From: Erythrobacter sp.
GTDB taxonomy: Bacteria > Pseudomonadota > Alphaproteobacteria > Sphingomonadales > Sphingomonadaceae
Direction of reading: 5' to 3'
Length of the DNA: 64,000 nt
Assembly (NCBI GenBank): GCA_029937545.1
Contig: JAPYPR010000004.1
Span: 180,576-244,575 of the forward strand
The notes beneath the pieces are model-generated. The model had not been told where the DNA came from. It did not search any database and worked only from the letters and a program-made list of their open reading frames with translations. Of the stretch, positions 16,621-25,951 are shown piece after piece. The number at the start of each line of letters is the position of its first letter. The first letter of the stretch is position 1. The position numbers and the translations under genes were made by a program.

Positions 16621-19455
16621 ATGGGTAACGAGAGCCACGATTTCCTGCCCGAGATGGGCGATCAGGAAGGCCCGCAGCAGGGCCCCAGCTGGGGCAACCC
16701 GCGCTGGCTGGCCGAAGTGGTCGACAGCGAGGCGGATCTCACCGCCGCGCTCGACCCCACGCAGATGCGCGTCGCGGTCGCTCAGGCGGCGGAAAAGGCC
16801 GGAAAGCCCACCGATCCCAAGGCGCTGGAGAAAGCGGCGGACGACAGCATCCGTGCGATGCTGCTGGTGCGGCTCTACCGCGTGCGCGGGCACTTGGCAG
16901 CCGATCTCGACCCGCTGGGCCTCTCCCATCGGGAGGTGCCCGAGGACCTGACGCTCGAATGGCACGGTTTCGACGGCCAGCTCGACCGCGAGGTCTACGT
17001 TGGCGGCGTATTCGGCTTCGAATGGGTCACCGTGCGCGAGCTCTACGACGCGCTGCGTGCCACCTATTGCGGCAATGTCGGCCTCGAATACATGCATATC
17101 TCGGACACGGAGGAACGCCGATTCCTCCAGGACAAGTTCGAGACGCCCGAAGAAACCATCCAGTTTACCGACGAGGGCAAGCGCGCCATCCTGGCTGCCG
17201 TGATCCGCGGCGAGCAGTACGAGAAATTCCTCGGCAAGAAATACGTCGGCACCAAGCGCTTCGGCCTCGATGGCGGCGAGTCGATGATCCCCGCGCTCGA
17301 AGCGGTGATCAAGTACGGCGGCCAGCTCGGCGTACGCGAAATCATCTACGGCATGGCCCACCGCGGCCGGCTGAACGTGCTCGCGAATGTGATGGGCAAG
17401 CCCTACAAGGTCATCTTCCACGAGTTTTCCGGCGGGTCCTCCAATCCCGACGATGTCGGCGGATCGGGCGATGTGAAGTATCACCTCGGCACCAGCACGG
17501 ACCGCGAGTTCGACGGGATCGACGTTCACATGAGCCTCGTGCCGAACCCGTCGCACCTCGAAGCGGTAAACCCGGTCGTGCTCGGCAAGAGCCGCGCCCA
17601 GCAGGCGATCCGCGACGATCTCAAGAAGCACGAGCAGGTTTTGCCCGTGCTGCTGCATGGCGATGCGGCCTTTGCCGGCCAGGGCATCGTGTGGGAGTGC
17701 CTCGGCTTCTCCGGCGTGCGCGGTTACAATACCGGCGGCTGCCTGCACTTCGTCATCAACAACCAGATCGGCTTCACCACCAGCCCGCAATTCGCGCGCT
17801 CCAGCCCCTACCCCAGCGATGTGGCCAAGGGCGTCCAGGCGCCGATCCTCCACGTCAATGGCGACGATCCGGAGGCCGTGACCTTCGCCTGCAAGCTGGC
17901 CATCGAATACCGCCAGAAGTTCGGTCGCGACATCGTGATCGATATGTGGTGCTATCGCCGCTTCGGCCATAACGAGGGCGACGAGCCCAAGTTCACCCAG
18001 CCGCTGATGTACGACGAAATTCGCCAGCATCCCAAGGTGAGCGAGCTCTACACCAGGCGGCTCGAGGACGAGGGGGTGATCGAGAAGGGCTATGCCGATC
18101 AGCTGATCGACGAATTCACCGGCTTGCTCGAAGAAGAATTCGCCGCGGCCAAGGATTACAAGCCCAACCAGGCCGACTGGTTCGGCGGCCGATGGGCGGG
18201 CATGAACAAGCCCGCCGATGCGGAGAATGCGCGTCGCAATGCCGATACGGGGATCGAGAAGAAGCTGTTCGACAGCCTCGGCCGCGCGCTGACGACCGTC
18301 CCCGAAGACATCACGATCCACAAGACGCTCGGCCGCGTGCTCGATGCCAAACGCGAAATGTTTGCCAGCGGAGAGGGCTTCGACTGGGCGACCGGCGAAG
18401 CGCTCGCGTTTGGCAGCCTTGTGACCGAGGGCTTCGGTGTCCGCCTGTCGGGCCAGGATTCGGGTCGCGGCACCTTCAGCCAGCGCCATGCCGTCTGGGT
18501 CGACCAGAAAGACGAGCGCAAGTACATCCCTCTGACCACCCTGCCCCACGGCAAGTTCGAGGTCTATGACAGCCCGCTATCCGAATATGGCGTGCTCGGC
18601 TTCGAATACGGCTTCGCGATGGCGGACCCGAAGAGCCTGGTGATGTGGGAAGCGCAATTCGGCGATTTCTCCAATGGCGCGCAGATCATGATCGACCAGT
18701 TCATTGCCGCAGGCGAGGCCAAGTGGCTGCGCGCCAACGGCCTCGTGATGTTGCTGCCACATGGTTACGAGGGCCAGGGTCCGGAGCACAGCTCCGCGCG
18801 GCTCGAGCGCTTCCTGCAGCTGTGCGCGAACGACAACATCCAGGTCTGCAACATCACGACCCCGGCGAATTACTTCCACGTCCTGCGCCGCCAGATGCTG
18901 CGCGGCTTCCGCAAGCCGCTGGTCATCATGACACCCAAGAGCCTGCTGCGCCATCCGCTGGCAAAATCCAGCGCGGAAGAATTCATGGGCGATCATCACT
19001 TCATGCGGATCAAGTCCGACATGACCGAGATCGATGACAAGAAGGTAAAGCGCCTCGTGCTGTGCAGCGGCAAGGTCGCCTACGACCTGATGCAGCGCCG
19101 CGACGAGGCCGGGCTGGACGACGTCTCCATCGTGCGGCTCGAGCAGCTCTACCCCTTCCCCGGCGAACCGCTGGCCGTGCGCCTGAAGCGCATGACCAAC
19201 CTGGAAACGATCGTCTGGTGCCAGGAAGAACCGAAGAACAACGGTTCGTGGTTCTTCGTCGATCGCCTGATCGAGGAAGCTGCCGAAAAGGCCGGGCACA
19301 AGGGTATGCGCCCTTGCTATGCCGGTCGCGAAGTCGCAGCATCCCCCGCCACCGGTTATGCCAGTCGCCACCAGGTCCAGCAGGAAGCGCTGGTCGGTAT
19401 CTCCTTGGGTCTGAACGACGGGGACGCCTCCGCCGCGACCACCACCTGCAATTGA
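16621..19455 (+). CDS. sucA: 2-oxoglutarate dehydrogenase E1 component
   Basis: From the ATG at 16621 the protein has 944 residues, the usual length. It starts MGNESHDFLPEMGDQEG, like other alphaproteobacterial E1 proteins. ThDP-dependent decarboxylase landmarks are HRGRLNVLANVMGKP, LHGDAAFAGQG, NNQIGFTT and the GHNEGDEP segment; the transketolase-like C-terminal half has HGYEGQGPEHSS. It decarboxylates 2-oxoglutarate and hands succinyl to SucB. An in-frame ATG at 16609 would add four residues. The frame is open back to TTG 16285 through the GIY-YIG sequence, so a longer fusion is possible. It is 41 bases upstream of sucB. Confidence 0.94.
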   Translation: MGNESHDFLPEMGDQEGPQQGPSWGNPRWLAEVVDSEADLTAALDPTQMRVAVAQAAEKAGKPTDPKALEKAADDSIRAMLLVRLYRVRGHLAADLDPLGLSHREVPEDLTLEWHGFDGQLDREVYVGGVFGFEWVTVRELYDALRATYCGNVGLEYMHISDTEERRFLQDKFETPEETIQFTDEGKRAILAAVIRGEQYEKFLGKKYVGTKRFGLDGGESMIPALEAVIKYGGQLGVREIIYGMAHRGRLNVLANVMGKPYKVIFHEFSGGSSNPDDVGGSGDVKYHLGTSTDREFDGIDVHMSLVPNPSHLEAVNPVVLGKSRAQQAIRDDLKKHEQVLPVLLHGDAAFAGQGIVWECLGFSGVRGYNTGGCLHFVINNQIGFTTSPQFARSSPYPSDVAKGVQAPILHVNGDDPEAVTFACKLAIEYRQKFGRDIVIDMWCYRRFGHNEGDEPKFTQPLMYDEIRQHPKVSELYTRRLEDEGVIEKGYADQLIDEFTGLLEEEFAAAKDYKPNQADWFGGRWAGMNKPADAENARRNADTGIEKKLFDSLGRALTTVPEDITIHKTLGRVLDAKREMFASGEGFDWATGEALAFGSLVTEGFGVRLSGQDSGRGTFSQRHAVWVDQKDERKYIPLTTLPHGKFEVYDSPLSEYGVLGFEYGFAMADPKSLVMWEAQFGDFSNGAQIMIDQFIAAGEAKWLRANGLVMLLPHGYEGQGPEHSSARLERFLQLCANDNIQVCNITTPANYFHVLRRQMLRGFRKPLVIMTPKSLLRHPLAKSSAEEFMGDHHFMRIKSDMTEIDDKKVKRLVLCSGKVAYDLMQRRDEAGLDDVSIVRLEQLYPFPGEPLAVRLKRMTNLETIVWCQEEPKNNGSWFFVDRLIEEAAEKAGHKGMRPCYAGREVAASPATGYASRHQVQQEALVGISLGLNDGDASAATTTCN

Positions 19456-19496
19456 TCCGTTTCAAGGTTTAGGGCCAAAGAAGGAACCCGAACGAC

Positions 19497-20753
19497 ATGG
19501 CCACCGAAGTCAAAGTCCCCACACTGGGCGAAAGCGTTACCGAAGCAACCGTCGGCGAGCTGCTGAAGCAGGTCGGCGATGCAGTCGCCGTGGACGAGCC
19601 GATCGTCAGCCTCGAAACTGACAAGGTCGCGGTGGAAGCGCCCTCGCCAGTCGCCGGCGTGATCAAGGAATTCAAGGTCGCACCGGGCGATACGGTCGAG
19701 GTCGACGCTGTCATCGCCGTGATCGAGGAAGGTGCAACCGACGCTGCCACCGGCGAAGAGGCAGGCCGCGCCAAGGAAGAGCGGGAAGAGGGAAAGGAAG
19801 AGCGTGCGGAAACGCCGACGCCCAGCCCCGCCCCCGCAGCCTCATCCGACGCTTCTCAGACGCTCTCGCCCGCCGTCCGCCGCGCAGTGCTTGAGCATGG
19901 GGTCGATCCTTCCACCATCAAAGGCACCGGCAAGGACGGGCGTTTGACCAAGGAAGACGTGATTGCTGCCGCGCAGGCCAAGAACGACGGTGGCGGCTCG
20001 ATCGCCGACGCCGCGCCGCAACAGGCCGCGACCGCGTCGGCTCCTGCTGGCGAGCGCCGCGAGGAACGCGTCAAGATGACGCGCATGCGCCAGACCATCG
20101 CCAAGCGCCTCAAGGGCGCGCAGGAAGAAGCGGCGCTGCTGACTACCTTCAACGATGTCGACATGTCGGCGGTCATGGAAGCGCGCGGCAAGTACAAAGA
20201 CCTGTTCGCCAAGAAGCACGACATCCGCCTCGGCTTCATGGGCTTTTTCGCCAAGGCCGCCTGCCTGGCGTTGAAGGATGTGCCCTCGGTCAACGCCTAC
20301 ATCGAAGGCGACGAGATCGTCTATCACGACTATGTCGACATTTCGGTCGCGGTTTCGGCCCCCAACGGCCTCGTCGTCCCGGTCATCCGCGACGCGCAGG
20401 ACAAGGGCTTCGCACAGATCGAGAAGGACATCGCCGACTTCGGCAAGCGCGCCAAGGACGGCACGCTGACGATGGAAGACATGAAGGGCGGCACTTTCAC
20501 CATCTCCAACGGCGGCGTGTTCGGATCGCTGATGTCGACCCCGATCATCAACCCGCCGCAAAGCGCCGTCCTCGGCCTCCACCGCATCGAGGACCGCCCG
20601 GTCGTCGTCGATGGCGAGATCGTCATCCGCCCGATGATGTATATCGCCTTGTCCTACGACCACCGCCTGATCGACGGCCGCGAGGCGGTCACCGCACTCA
20701 AGATCATCAAGGAAGCGATCGAAGATCCGACCCGGATGCTGATCGACCTTTGA
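19497..20753 (+). CDS. sucB: 2-oxoglutarate dehydrogenase E2, dihydrolipoyl succinyltransferase
   Basis: The protein has 418 residues. There is one N-terminal lipoyl domain with the modified Lys43 in ETDKV. A Glu/Ala/Pro-rich linker follows (about 80-120). The peripheral-subunit-binding domain has [14 protein letters not shown]. The catalytic domain ends with the active-site His389 in SYDHRLIDG. It transfers the succinyl group to CoA and forms the core of the complex. The ATG follows GAAGGAAC. Its 3' end overlaps the convergent S41 remnant by 47 bases. Confidence 0.96.
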   Translation: MATEVKVPTLGESVTEATVGELLKQVGDAVAVDEPIVSLETDKVAVEAPSPVAGVIKEFKVAPGDTVEVDAVIAVIEEGATDAATGEEAGRAKEEREEGKEERAETPTPSPAPAASSDASQTLSPAVRRAVLEHGVDPSTIKGTGKDGRLTKEDVIAAAQAKNDGGGSIADAAPQQAATASAPAGERREERVKMTRMRQTIAKRLKGAQEEAALLTTFNDVDMSAVMEARGKYKDLFAKKHDIRLGFMGFFAKAACLALKDVPSVNAYIEGDEIVYHDYVDISVAVSAPNGLVVPVIRDAQDKGFAQIEKDIADFGKRAKDGTLTMEDMKGGTFTISNGGVFGSLMSTPIINPPQSAVLGLHRIEDRPVVVDGEIVIRPMMYIALSYDHRLIDGREAVTALKIIKEAIEDPTRMLIDL

Positions 20754-21648
20754 TCGCTTCGCGGGCGAGGCGCAGGGCAGTGTCCAGCGCCTCTTCGCGA
20801 GGCACCGCGACATCCGGTTTCACCCCGACATCCTGCCAGTTCGTGCCGGTCAGCGGGTGACGTGACATCGACTCGGGAAGGTCGAGCGCGAAATGCGTGC
20901 TGACCTTTCGGTATGCGAAAGGATGCGCTCCGCCTCCCGTCACCTCACCCACGATCGTCGCACGCCCCATGGCCTGGAGGCTGTAGGCAAGCGCCTCTGC
21001 GGCCGAGAATGTGCGCTTGGATGTCAGCACGTAAAGCGGCTTGTCGGACCCGAAGCGTTTGCCCGGGACCCAGTCGGGCACCGATTGATGCGTTCATGTG
21101 TCGCTGGGCCGGTCGTAGGTCGACATGAACTGGCTGCCGGGAACCACCAGATAGCCCATCACTAGCAGGACCGTTTCCGCCTCGCCCTGGGCGACGACAT
21201 TCATCGCAGCCGCAATCGTCTCGGCGCCCATCGACGGTGGCGGGAAAGCGCGCAGGTCGAGCAGCATGATGTTGCCCTCAAACCGCTCGATCTTCTCGAC
21301 GGCATTATTGACGGGCGCGCCGTACCACTGCTCGAAATCGCCGTTGAGCGTCAGCTGCTCGCTGGTCTTTTCAGGCTCCGCAATCGGCTGCTCGCTATAT
21401 GACAGGCCGTGGTGGCCGTCGCCCGAAACCTCGCGCAAGCGTGCGGTGACAGTCGCCGCGAAATCTTCGCCCTCGACCGTGGTCGTCACCTCTCGCTCGA
21501 GCTCCTCGAGAGCAGCCACAAGCTTGTCGAGGCGCTCGACGGCGACGTAGCGAACTTCGATTAGGCGGGCTGCTTCGCACAAGGCGGTACGCTGTTCTTC
21601 TTTCTCGACAGGTGCTGCATTGACCGGACCTGCTATATGCAAAAGCAT
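20707..21648 (-). pseudogene. S41-family (C-terminal processing/IRBP-like) peptidase, broken by an in-frame TGA
   Basis: A signal-peptide-like start (ATG 21648, then a hydrophobic run to VNAAP) leads to an S41 N-terminal region. The frame is interrupted by TGA at 21094-21096 just after YDRPSDT, and it continues in the same frame with VPDWVPGKRFG. The catalytic segment TSKRTFSAAEALAYSLQ (Ser nucleophile in TFSAAE), then IVGEVTGGGAHP, lies after the stop. A segment expected before the stop (DLRxNGGG, binding loop) also seems to be missing after ETVLLVM. A single base change plus an internal deletion fits gene decay. The protein before the stop lacks the active site. Confidence 0.75.
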
Positions 21649-21671
21649 CGCTCCGAAAAGGAGGAGATATT

Positions 21672-22154
21672 TTATTGGGGCGGACCTTTCTCTTCGGAAA
21701 TGCGCGTGGCGAAATCCTTCTCCGCGAGCGCTTCGAGCAGGCCTTCGAAGGCAGCATGGATGGCCACGCCGCTGTCGCGTTCGAGCGTCTTGGCGGCGTC
21801 GGACACGGCGCGCCAAGTCGGTCGCAGTTGTTGCACAATCGCCGCGCCGTCCTCGCTCATTCGAACACGACGAGCGCGCCGGTCAGCGCCTGGCGAGACG
21901 TCCAGCAGCCCGGCATCGACCATTTGCCGGATTGTCTGGGTCATAGCAGGCTGGCTAACGCCTGCCGCGGTCGCAATGCGCCCGACGCTCGCTTCGCCGT
22001 GACATATCAGGTGGCGCAGGATCGGATAATAGCGCGACCGCATCCGGGGATCGACCAGAGCATAAGCCTGTTCCACTGCCGGCTCCAGTTCTGCGAGGAG
22101 CGCCCGAAGCAGTGTACCCAGGCCAACCGGAGGAATGTCTTCGGCGGGATACAT
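21672..22154 (-). CDS. MarR-family transcriptional regulator
   Basis: The protein has 160 residues. It has a winged helix-turn-helix: VGRIATAAGVSQPAMTQTI as recognition helix, then the wing GADRRARRVRMSEDG. It lies between helices that would form the dimer interface. MarR proteins usually repress their own and neighbouring genes and respond to small molecules. The target here is unknown. It is followed after 23 bases by the broken S41 gene on the same strand and is divergent from lpdA. A perfect palindrome overlaps its start codon. Confidence 0.85.
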   Translation of the reverse strand: MYPAEDIPPVGLGTLLRALLAELEPAVEQAYALVDPRMRSRYYPILRHLICHGEASVGRIATAAGVSQPAMTQTIRQMVDAGLLDVSPGADRRARRVRMSEDGAAIVQQLRPTWRAVSDAAKTLERDSGVAIHAAFEGLLEALAEKDFATRISEEKGPPQ

Positions 22155-22164
22155 AAGGCCTTAT
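22153..22164. promoter_or_regulatory. Candidate MarR operator palindrome
   Basis: ATAAGGCCTTAT is a perfect 12-base palindrome overlapping the marR start codon and lying in the 104-base marR-lpdA divergent gap. Its position suits autorepression. Binding is inference. Confidence 0.4.
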
Positions 22165-22258
22165 ATAAATCCTCTGCCGAGTTCGCAACGGTTGCCTTCA
22201 GCGATCGAATGGCTATGTCGCAGGCAACGCTGAACGCACCCTCGAAAGTTGATTGAAC

Positions 22259-23671
22259 ATGGCTAACTACGACTACGACGTCCTTGTCATCGGTGCTGGC
22301 CCAGGTGGCTATGTCGCTGCGATCCGCGCGGCGCAGTTAGGGCTGAAGACCGCCTGCGCCGAAAGCCGCGAGACGCTGGGCGGGACCTGCCTCAACGTCG
22401 GCTGCATTCCGTCCAAGGCGATGCTGCACGCGTCCGAATTCTATGATGCCGCTGCGAACGGTGCGATGGCGGAGATGGGCATCGACGTAAAGCCCAAGCT
22501 CAATCTGGACCAGATGCACGCGCAACGGCTCGATGCGGTGAAGGGCCTCACCGGCGGGATCGAGTACCTGTTCAAGAAGAACAAGGTCGACTGGAAGAAA
22601 GGCCACGCCACTTTCCAGGACGCGCATACCGTCAAGGTCGGTGACGAAACTGTCACGGCCAAGGACATCATTATCGCGACCGGTTCTTCGGTCACCCCCC
22701 TACCCAATGTCGAGATCGACAATGACGGCGGCGTGGTGGTGGATTCCACCGGAGCGCTCGAGCTGAAGGCCGTGCCGAACACCATGGTCGTCATCGGCGG
22801 CGGCGTGATCGGGCTGGAAATGGGTTCGGTCTGGAACCGTCTCGGCGCCGATGTGACGGTCGTCGAATTCCTCGACCAGCTGCTGCCCGGGATGGATAGC
22901 GACGTGCGCAAGGAAGCGGCCAAGATCTTCAAGAAGCAAGGCATGATCCTGAAGATGAAGACCAAGGTCACCGGCGTGCAGGTCAAGGGCAAAAAGGCCG
23001 TGCTGACGCTTGAGGCCGCCGATGGCGGCGAGAGCGAGACTATGGAGGCGGACTGCGTGCTGGTGTCCATCGGCCGCAAGCCGAATACCGAGGGCCTCGG
23101 CCTCGAAAACATCGGTCTCGAAACCAACAAACGCGGCCAGATCGAAACCGACCACGATTTCCGCACCTCTGTGGACGGCGTCTGGGCAATCGGCGACTGC
23201 GTGCCCGGCCCGATGCTCGCACACAAAGCCGAGGACGAGGGCATCGCCTGTGCCGAAAACATCGCCGGCCAGACTGGCATCGTGAACCACGACATCATCC
23301 CGGGCGTGGTCTACACCCTCCCCGAATTCGCCGGCGTCGGCCTGACGCAGGAAGAAGCGATCGAGAAGATGGGCGGCGACAAGTCCAAGGTGAAGGTCGG
23401 CAAGTTCCCGATGATGGCCAACAGCCGCGCCAAGACCAATCACGAACCCGACGGTTTCGTGAAGGTCATCTCGGAGGCCGAAAGCGACCGCGTGCTGGGT
23501 GTATGGTGCATCAACAATGTCGCCGGCACCATGATTGCGCAGGCGGCGCAGGCGATGGAATTCGGCGCCACGAGCGAGGATATCGCCTACACCTGCCACG
23601 CCCACCCGACGCATTCGGAGGCGCTCAAGGAAGCGGCGATGGCCGTGCAGGGCAAAGCCATCCACGTCTGA
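22259..23671 (+). CDS. lpdA: Dihydrolipoyl dehydrogenase (E3)
   Basis: The protein has 470 residues. It starts with the FAD-binding GAGPGGYVAAIRAAQLG. The redox-active disulphide is Cys44-Cys49 in GTCLNVGCIPSK. A second nucleotide-binding motif, GGGVIGLEMGSVW, binds NAD. The C-terminal dimer domain carries the catalytic His-Glu pair in HAHPTHSEALKEA. It reoxidises the lipoyl arm of SucB and of other 2-oxoacid dehydrogenases. A TTG two codons upstream is a possible alternative start; the ATG is preferred. It is separated from sucB by the inverted S41 remnant and marR, so it probably has its own promoter. Confidence 0.95.
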   Translation: MANYDYDVLVIGAGPGGYVAAIRAAQLGLKTACAESRETLGGTCLNVGCIPSKAMLHASEFYDAAANGAMAEMGIDVKPKLNLDQMHAQRLDAVKGLTGGIEYLFKKNKVDWKKGHATFQDAHTVKVGDETVTAKDIIIATGSSVTPLPNVEIDNDGGVVVDSTGALELKAVPNTMVVIGGGVIGLEMGSVWNRLGADVTVVEFLDQLLPGMDSDVRKEAAKIFKKQGMILKMKTKVTGVQVKGKKAVLTLEAADGGESETMEADCVLVSIGRKPNTEGLGLENIGLETNKRGQIETDHDFRTSVDGVWAIGDCVPGPMLAHKAEDEGIACAENIAGQTGIVNHDIIPGVVYTLPEFAGVGLTQEEAIEKMGGDKSKVKVGKFPMMANSRAKTNHEPDGFVKVISEAESDRVLGVWCINNVAGTMIAQAAQAMEFGATSEDIAYTCHAHPTHSEALKEAAMAVQGKAIHV

Positions 23672-23690
23672 TCCGCAGGACGCTCCGATC

Positions 23691-23903
23691 ATGGCCCGCA
23701 GCGTTGCAATCGTCGGTGCTATGATGGGCTTGCTGTTTTACAATGACGCGCACGGGCGTTGTCGGCCTGCTCGCCCTCGCCCTGCCGGTCCTAGGAGGGC
23801 TCGACGCGCTTTGGCTGATGGGTGCGGCCGCGTCGTTCCTGCTGGTCAATGCGGGGGCGCTGGTGGTCGGCCTCGCAGTCATCGCCTTCTTATGCCAACA
23901 TGA
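23691..23903 (+). pseudogene. Possible frameshifted small membrane protein gene
   Basis: Frame A starts MARSVAIVGAMMGLLFYN at 23691 and then becomes Arg-rich. An overlapping frame from 23743 reads GVVGLLALALPVLGG, DALWLMG and then more hydrophobic residues, but it has no stop until inside the amidase gene. Frame A closes with TGA at 23901-23903, overlapping the next ATG as ATGA. A hydrophobic protein split by two small indels would explain all this. It could instead be two unrelated short ORFs, or nothing. Confidence 0.3.
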
Positions 23904-24553
23904 CACGACGTTTCGCTATCTTGGCGCTGCTCGTTCTGCTGGCGCTGCCGCTGCTTACCGGACCTTTTGTCAACGGCATTGCCCGCTGGCTGCCGCTGGG
24001 ACCATTCACCCTGCACGCGGGCATGCTTGCGATACCGTTGCTCGCAGTTCTGGCCGCCCGCGACGAGGACTACGCGGCACCGATATTGTTGGCGGGAATC
24101 CTTGCCGCCGCAATTCAGCCCGACGCGGCGAGCGGGCTGGCGCTGACCTTTGCAGCCATGGGCCTCTACAACGCGAAGCGCGATTGGAAAGACGGCATAG
24201 TTGCCGGAACCGGTTTCTTCGCCACCCTCGTCATGTGGGTGCGCGGGGAGTTGCCCGCCCAGCCCTTCGTCGAGCGGGTGCTGGTCGATGTCGCGGCAAG
24301 CCAGCCATTGGCGGCCCTTGCCCTGCTGGCCTGCCTCGTCGCGAGTTTCCTTCTGATCCTTCACGCCCTTCCCGCTCCCATGGCCCAGCGGCATGCGCTG
24401 GCCGGGACGCTATTCGGCTTCTCGCTCGCAGCGGTGCTGTCGAATTATCCCAGTGCGCTGATCGGCTATGGTGCCGCGCCAATCGTCGGCTTTGCGATCG
24501 CCTTGTCGCAAATCGAGCGAGCGGAAAGCAAAGCTCCACCAGTCGTGGAGTAA
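23900..24553 (+). CDS. Multi-pass membrane protein of unknown function
   Basis: The protein has 217 residues with about seven hydrophobic segments. It has a signal-like N terminus (MTRRFAILALLVLLALPLL) and short charged loops such as ARDEDYAAP and NAKRDWKDG. I recognise no family. No convincing ribosome site precedes the ATG at 23900, but the preceding small reading frame ends there as ATGA, which suggests translational coupling. The gene ends 48 bases before the amidase. Confidence 0.55.
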   Translation: MTRRFAILALLVLLALPLLTGPFVNGIARWLPLGPFTLHAGMLAIPLLAVLAARDEDYAAPILLAGILAAAIQPDAASGLALTFAAMGLYNAKRDWKDGIVAGTGFFATLVMWVRGELPAQPFVERVLVDVAASQPLAALALLACLVASFLLILHALPAPMAQRHALAGTLFGFSLAAVLSNYPSALIGYGAAPIVGFAIALSQIERAESKAPPVVE

Positions 24554-24601
24554 GACTTGCGTGCGATTTCTTGCGGCCTAGACTGGCGGCGGGAGGAATG
24601 C

Positions 24602-25936
24602 ATGGCCTATCCGACACTGACCCAGAAGCCGGGCGCTATCGAAACGGCCGCGGCGATAAGCCGCGGCGAGATGTCGCCCTATGAGGCGGTCGAAGCGGCG
24701 ATTGCCCGGATCGAGAAGGATGATGCGCATATCAATGCGGTTGTCGTGACCGATTTCGACCGGGCGCTCGACCGGGCTCGCAGAATGGATGCCGTCAAGG
24801 CCAGTGCCGACCAGCCACTTTTCGGCGTGCCGATGACGATCAAGGAAAGCTTCGACATCGCCGGCCTGCCTTCGACCTGGGGGCACGAAGAATACGCGGA
24901 GAACATCGCAAGTCGTGACGCCCGTGTGGTGGACAGGCTCAAGCGCGCGGGCGTGGTCTTCGTCGGGAAGACGAACGTGCCGCCCGATCTTGCCGACTGG
25001 CAATCCAACAACCCGGTCTATGGCCGGACCAACAATCCTCACGATCATGCGCGTTCGCCTGGCGGATCGTCGGGCGGGTCGGCAGCAGCGGTGACCAGTG
25101 GAATGGTGCCCTGCGAATATGGCACCGACATCGGCGGTTCGGTGCGCGTTCCCGCGCATTTCTGCGGCATCTGGGGTCACAAAACCGGCTGGGGCCTGAT
25201 CTCCAAGCACGGGCACGACCATCCCGCTATGGCTGGGTCGGACGGCCATGACGGGGCGCTTTCCATCGCCGGGCCGCTGGCCCGCAATGCCGCAGACCTG
25301 CGCCTCCTGCTCGAGCTGACCGCCAGCCTGCCGCTGCGGGCGCGTGGCAAGGTATTAGGCGAGTGCCGCATTCTCGCGCTGCTGGACCATCCTTCCTGCC
25401 CGACCGACGATGCCGTGCGCGGACCTATCGAGGCAGCGCTGACCGCGCTCGGCAATGCCGGAGTGACCATCGAGCGGTCCAGCGACCTGCTGCCCGACCT
25501 CGAGCGCCAGCAATCCGACTATATGCGCATGCTCAACGTTGCCATGGCGCGCGGTGCGCCGGCACCAGATGGCAAACGGGCCAGCGCAACCGACTGGTTC
25601 GACATGCTCGACCTCCAGGCCCGTAACGAGAACACATGGGCGGCGCTGTTCGAGACCTACGATTTCGTCCTCGCCCCGCCCGCCCCGGTGCTCGCAGTGC
25701 CGCATCGCGAAGGGCGGGTGTTCGAAGGCACGATCGCGATCGACGGCGCAGAGGTGCCGGGCGGGGCGGCCCTTTGCTGGGCGGGCCTGGCGACCTATCC
25801 CAACCTGCCGTCGACGGTCTTGCCTGTGGGCGATACCGGCGGACTGCCTTGCGGAATGCAGGTGATTTCGCGCAGGTGGGGCGATCTCGATTGCATTGCT
25901 GCGGCAGAGGCGATCGGGCGGATCCTACACGGTTGA
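24602..25936 (+). CDS. Amidase-signature family hydrolase
   Basis: The protein has 444 residues and carries the Ser-cisSer-Lys triad of the amidase signature family: Lys81 in MTIKESFD, Ser156 in GGSSGGS and the nucleophile Ser180 in GTDIGGSVR. The family includes GatA, fatty-acid amide hydrolases and aryl amidases. The lack of gatB/gatC neighbours argues against GatA, and the substrate is unknown. No signal peptide is seen, so it is cytoplasmic. The ATG at 24602 has GGGAGG eight bases upstream; a longer frame from 24557 lacks one. Confidence 0.9.
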   Translation: MAYPTLTQKPGAIETAAAISRGEMSPYEAVEAAIARIEKDDAHINAVVVTDFDRALDRARRMDAVKASADQPLFGVPMTIKESFDIAGLPSTWGHEEYAENIASRDARVVDRLKRAGVVFVGKTNVPPDLADWQSNNPVYGRTNNPHDHARSPGGSSGGSAAAVTSGMVPCEYGTDIGGSVRVPAHFCGIWGHKTGWGLISKHGHDHPAMAGSDGHDGALSIAGPLARNAADLRLLLELTASLPLRARGKVLGECRILALLDHPSCPTDDAVRGPIEAALTALGNAGVTIERSSDLLPDLERQQSDYMRMLNVAMARGAPAPDGKRASATDWFDMLDLQARNENTWAALFETYDFVLAPPAPVLAVPHREGRVFEGTIAIDGAEVPGGAALCWAGLATYPNLPSTVLPVGDTGGLPCGMQVISRRWGDLDCIAAAEAIGRILHG

Positions 25937-25951
25937 GGACGGCAAGACATC

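Noticed and set aside
16405..18549. Long minus-strand ORF opposite sucA (714 codons)
   Set aside because: It is a GC-rich codon-shadow of sucA with no recognisable domain or start context.
21094..21096. TGA in the S41 gene as a selenocysteine codon
   Set aside because: No selenocysteine insertion hairpin is apparent, S41 peptidases do not use selenocysteine, and a further segment of the fold is missing, which fits decay.
24602..25936. GatA subunit of Glu-tRNA amidotransferase
   Set aside because: The signature triad fits the wider amidase family, but gatB and gatC are not nearby and GatA-specific features could not be confirmed.
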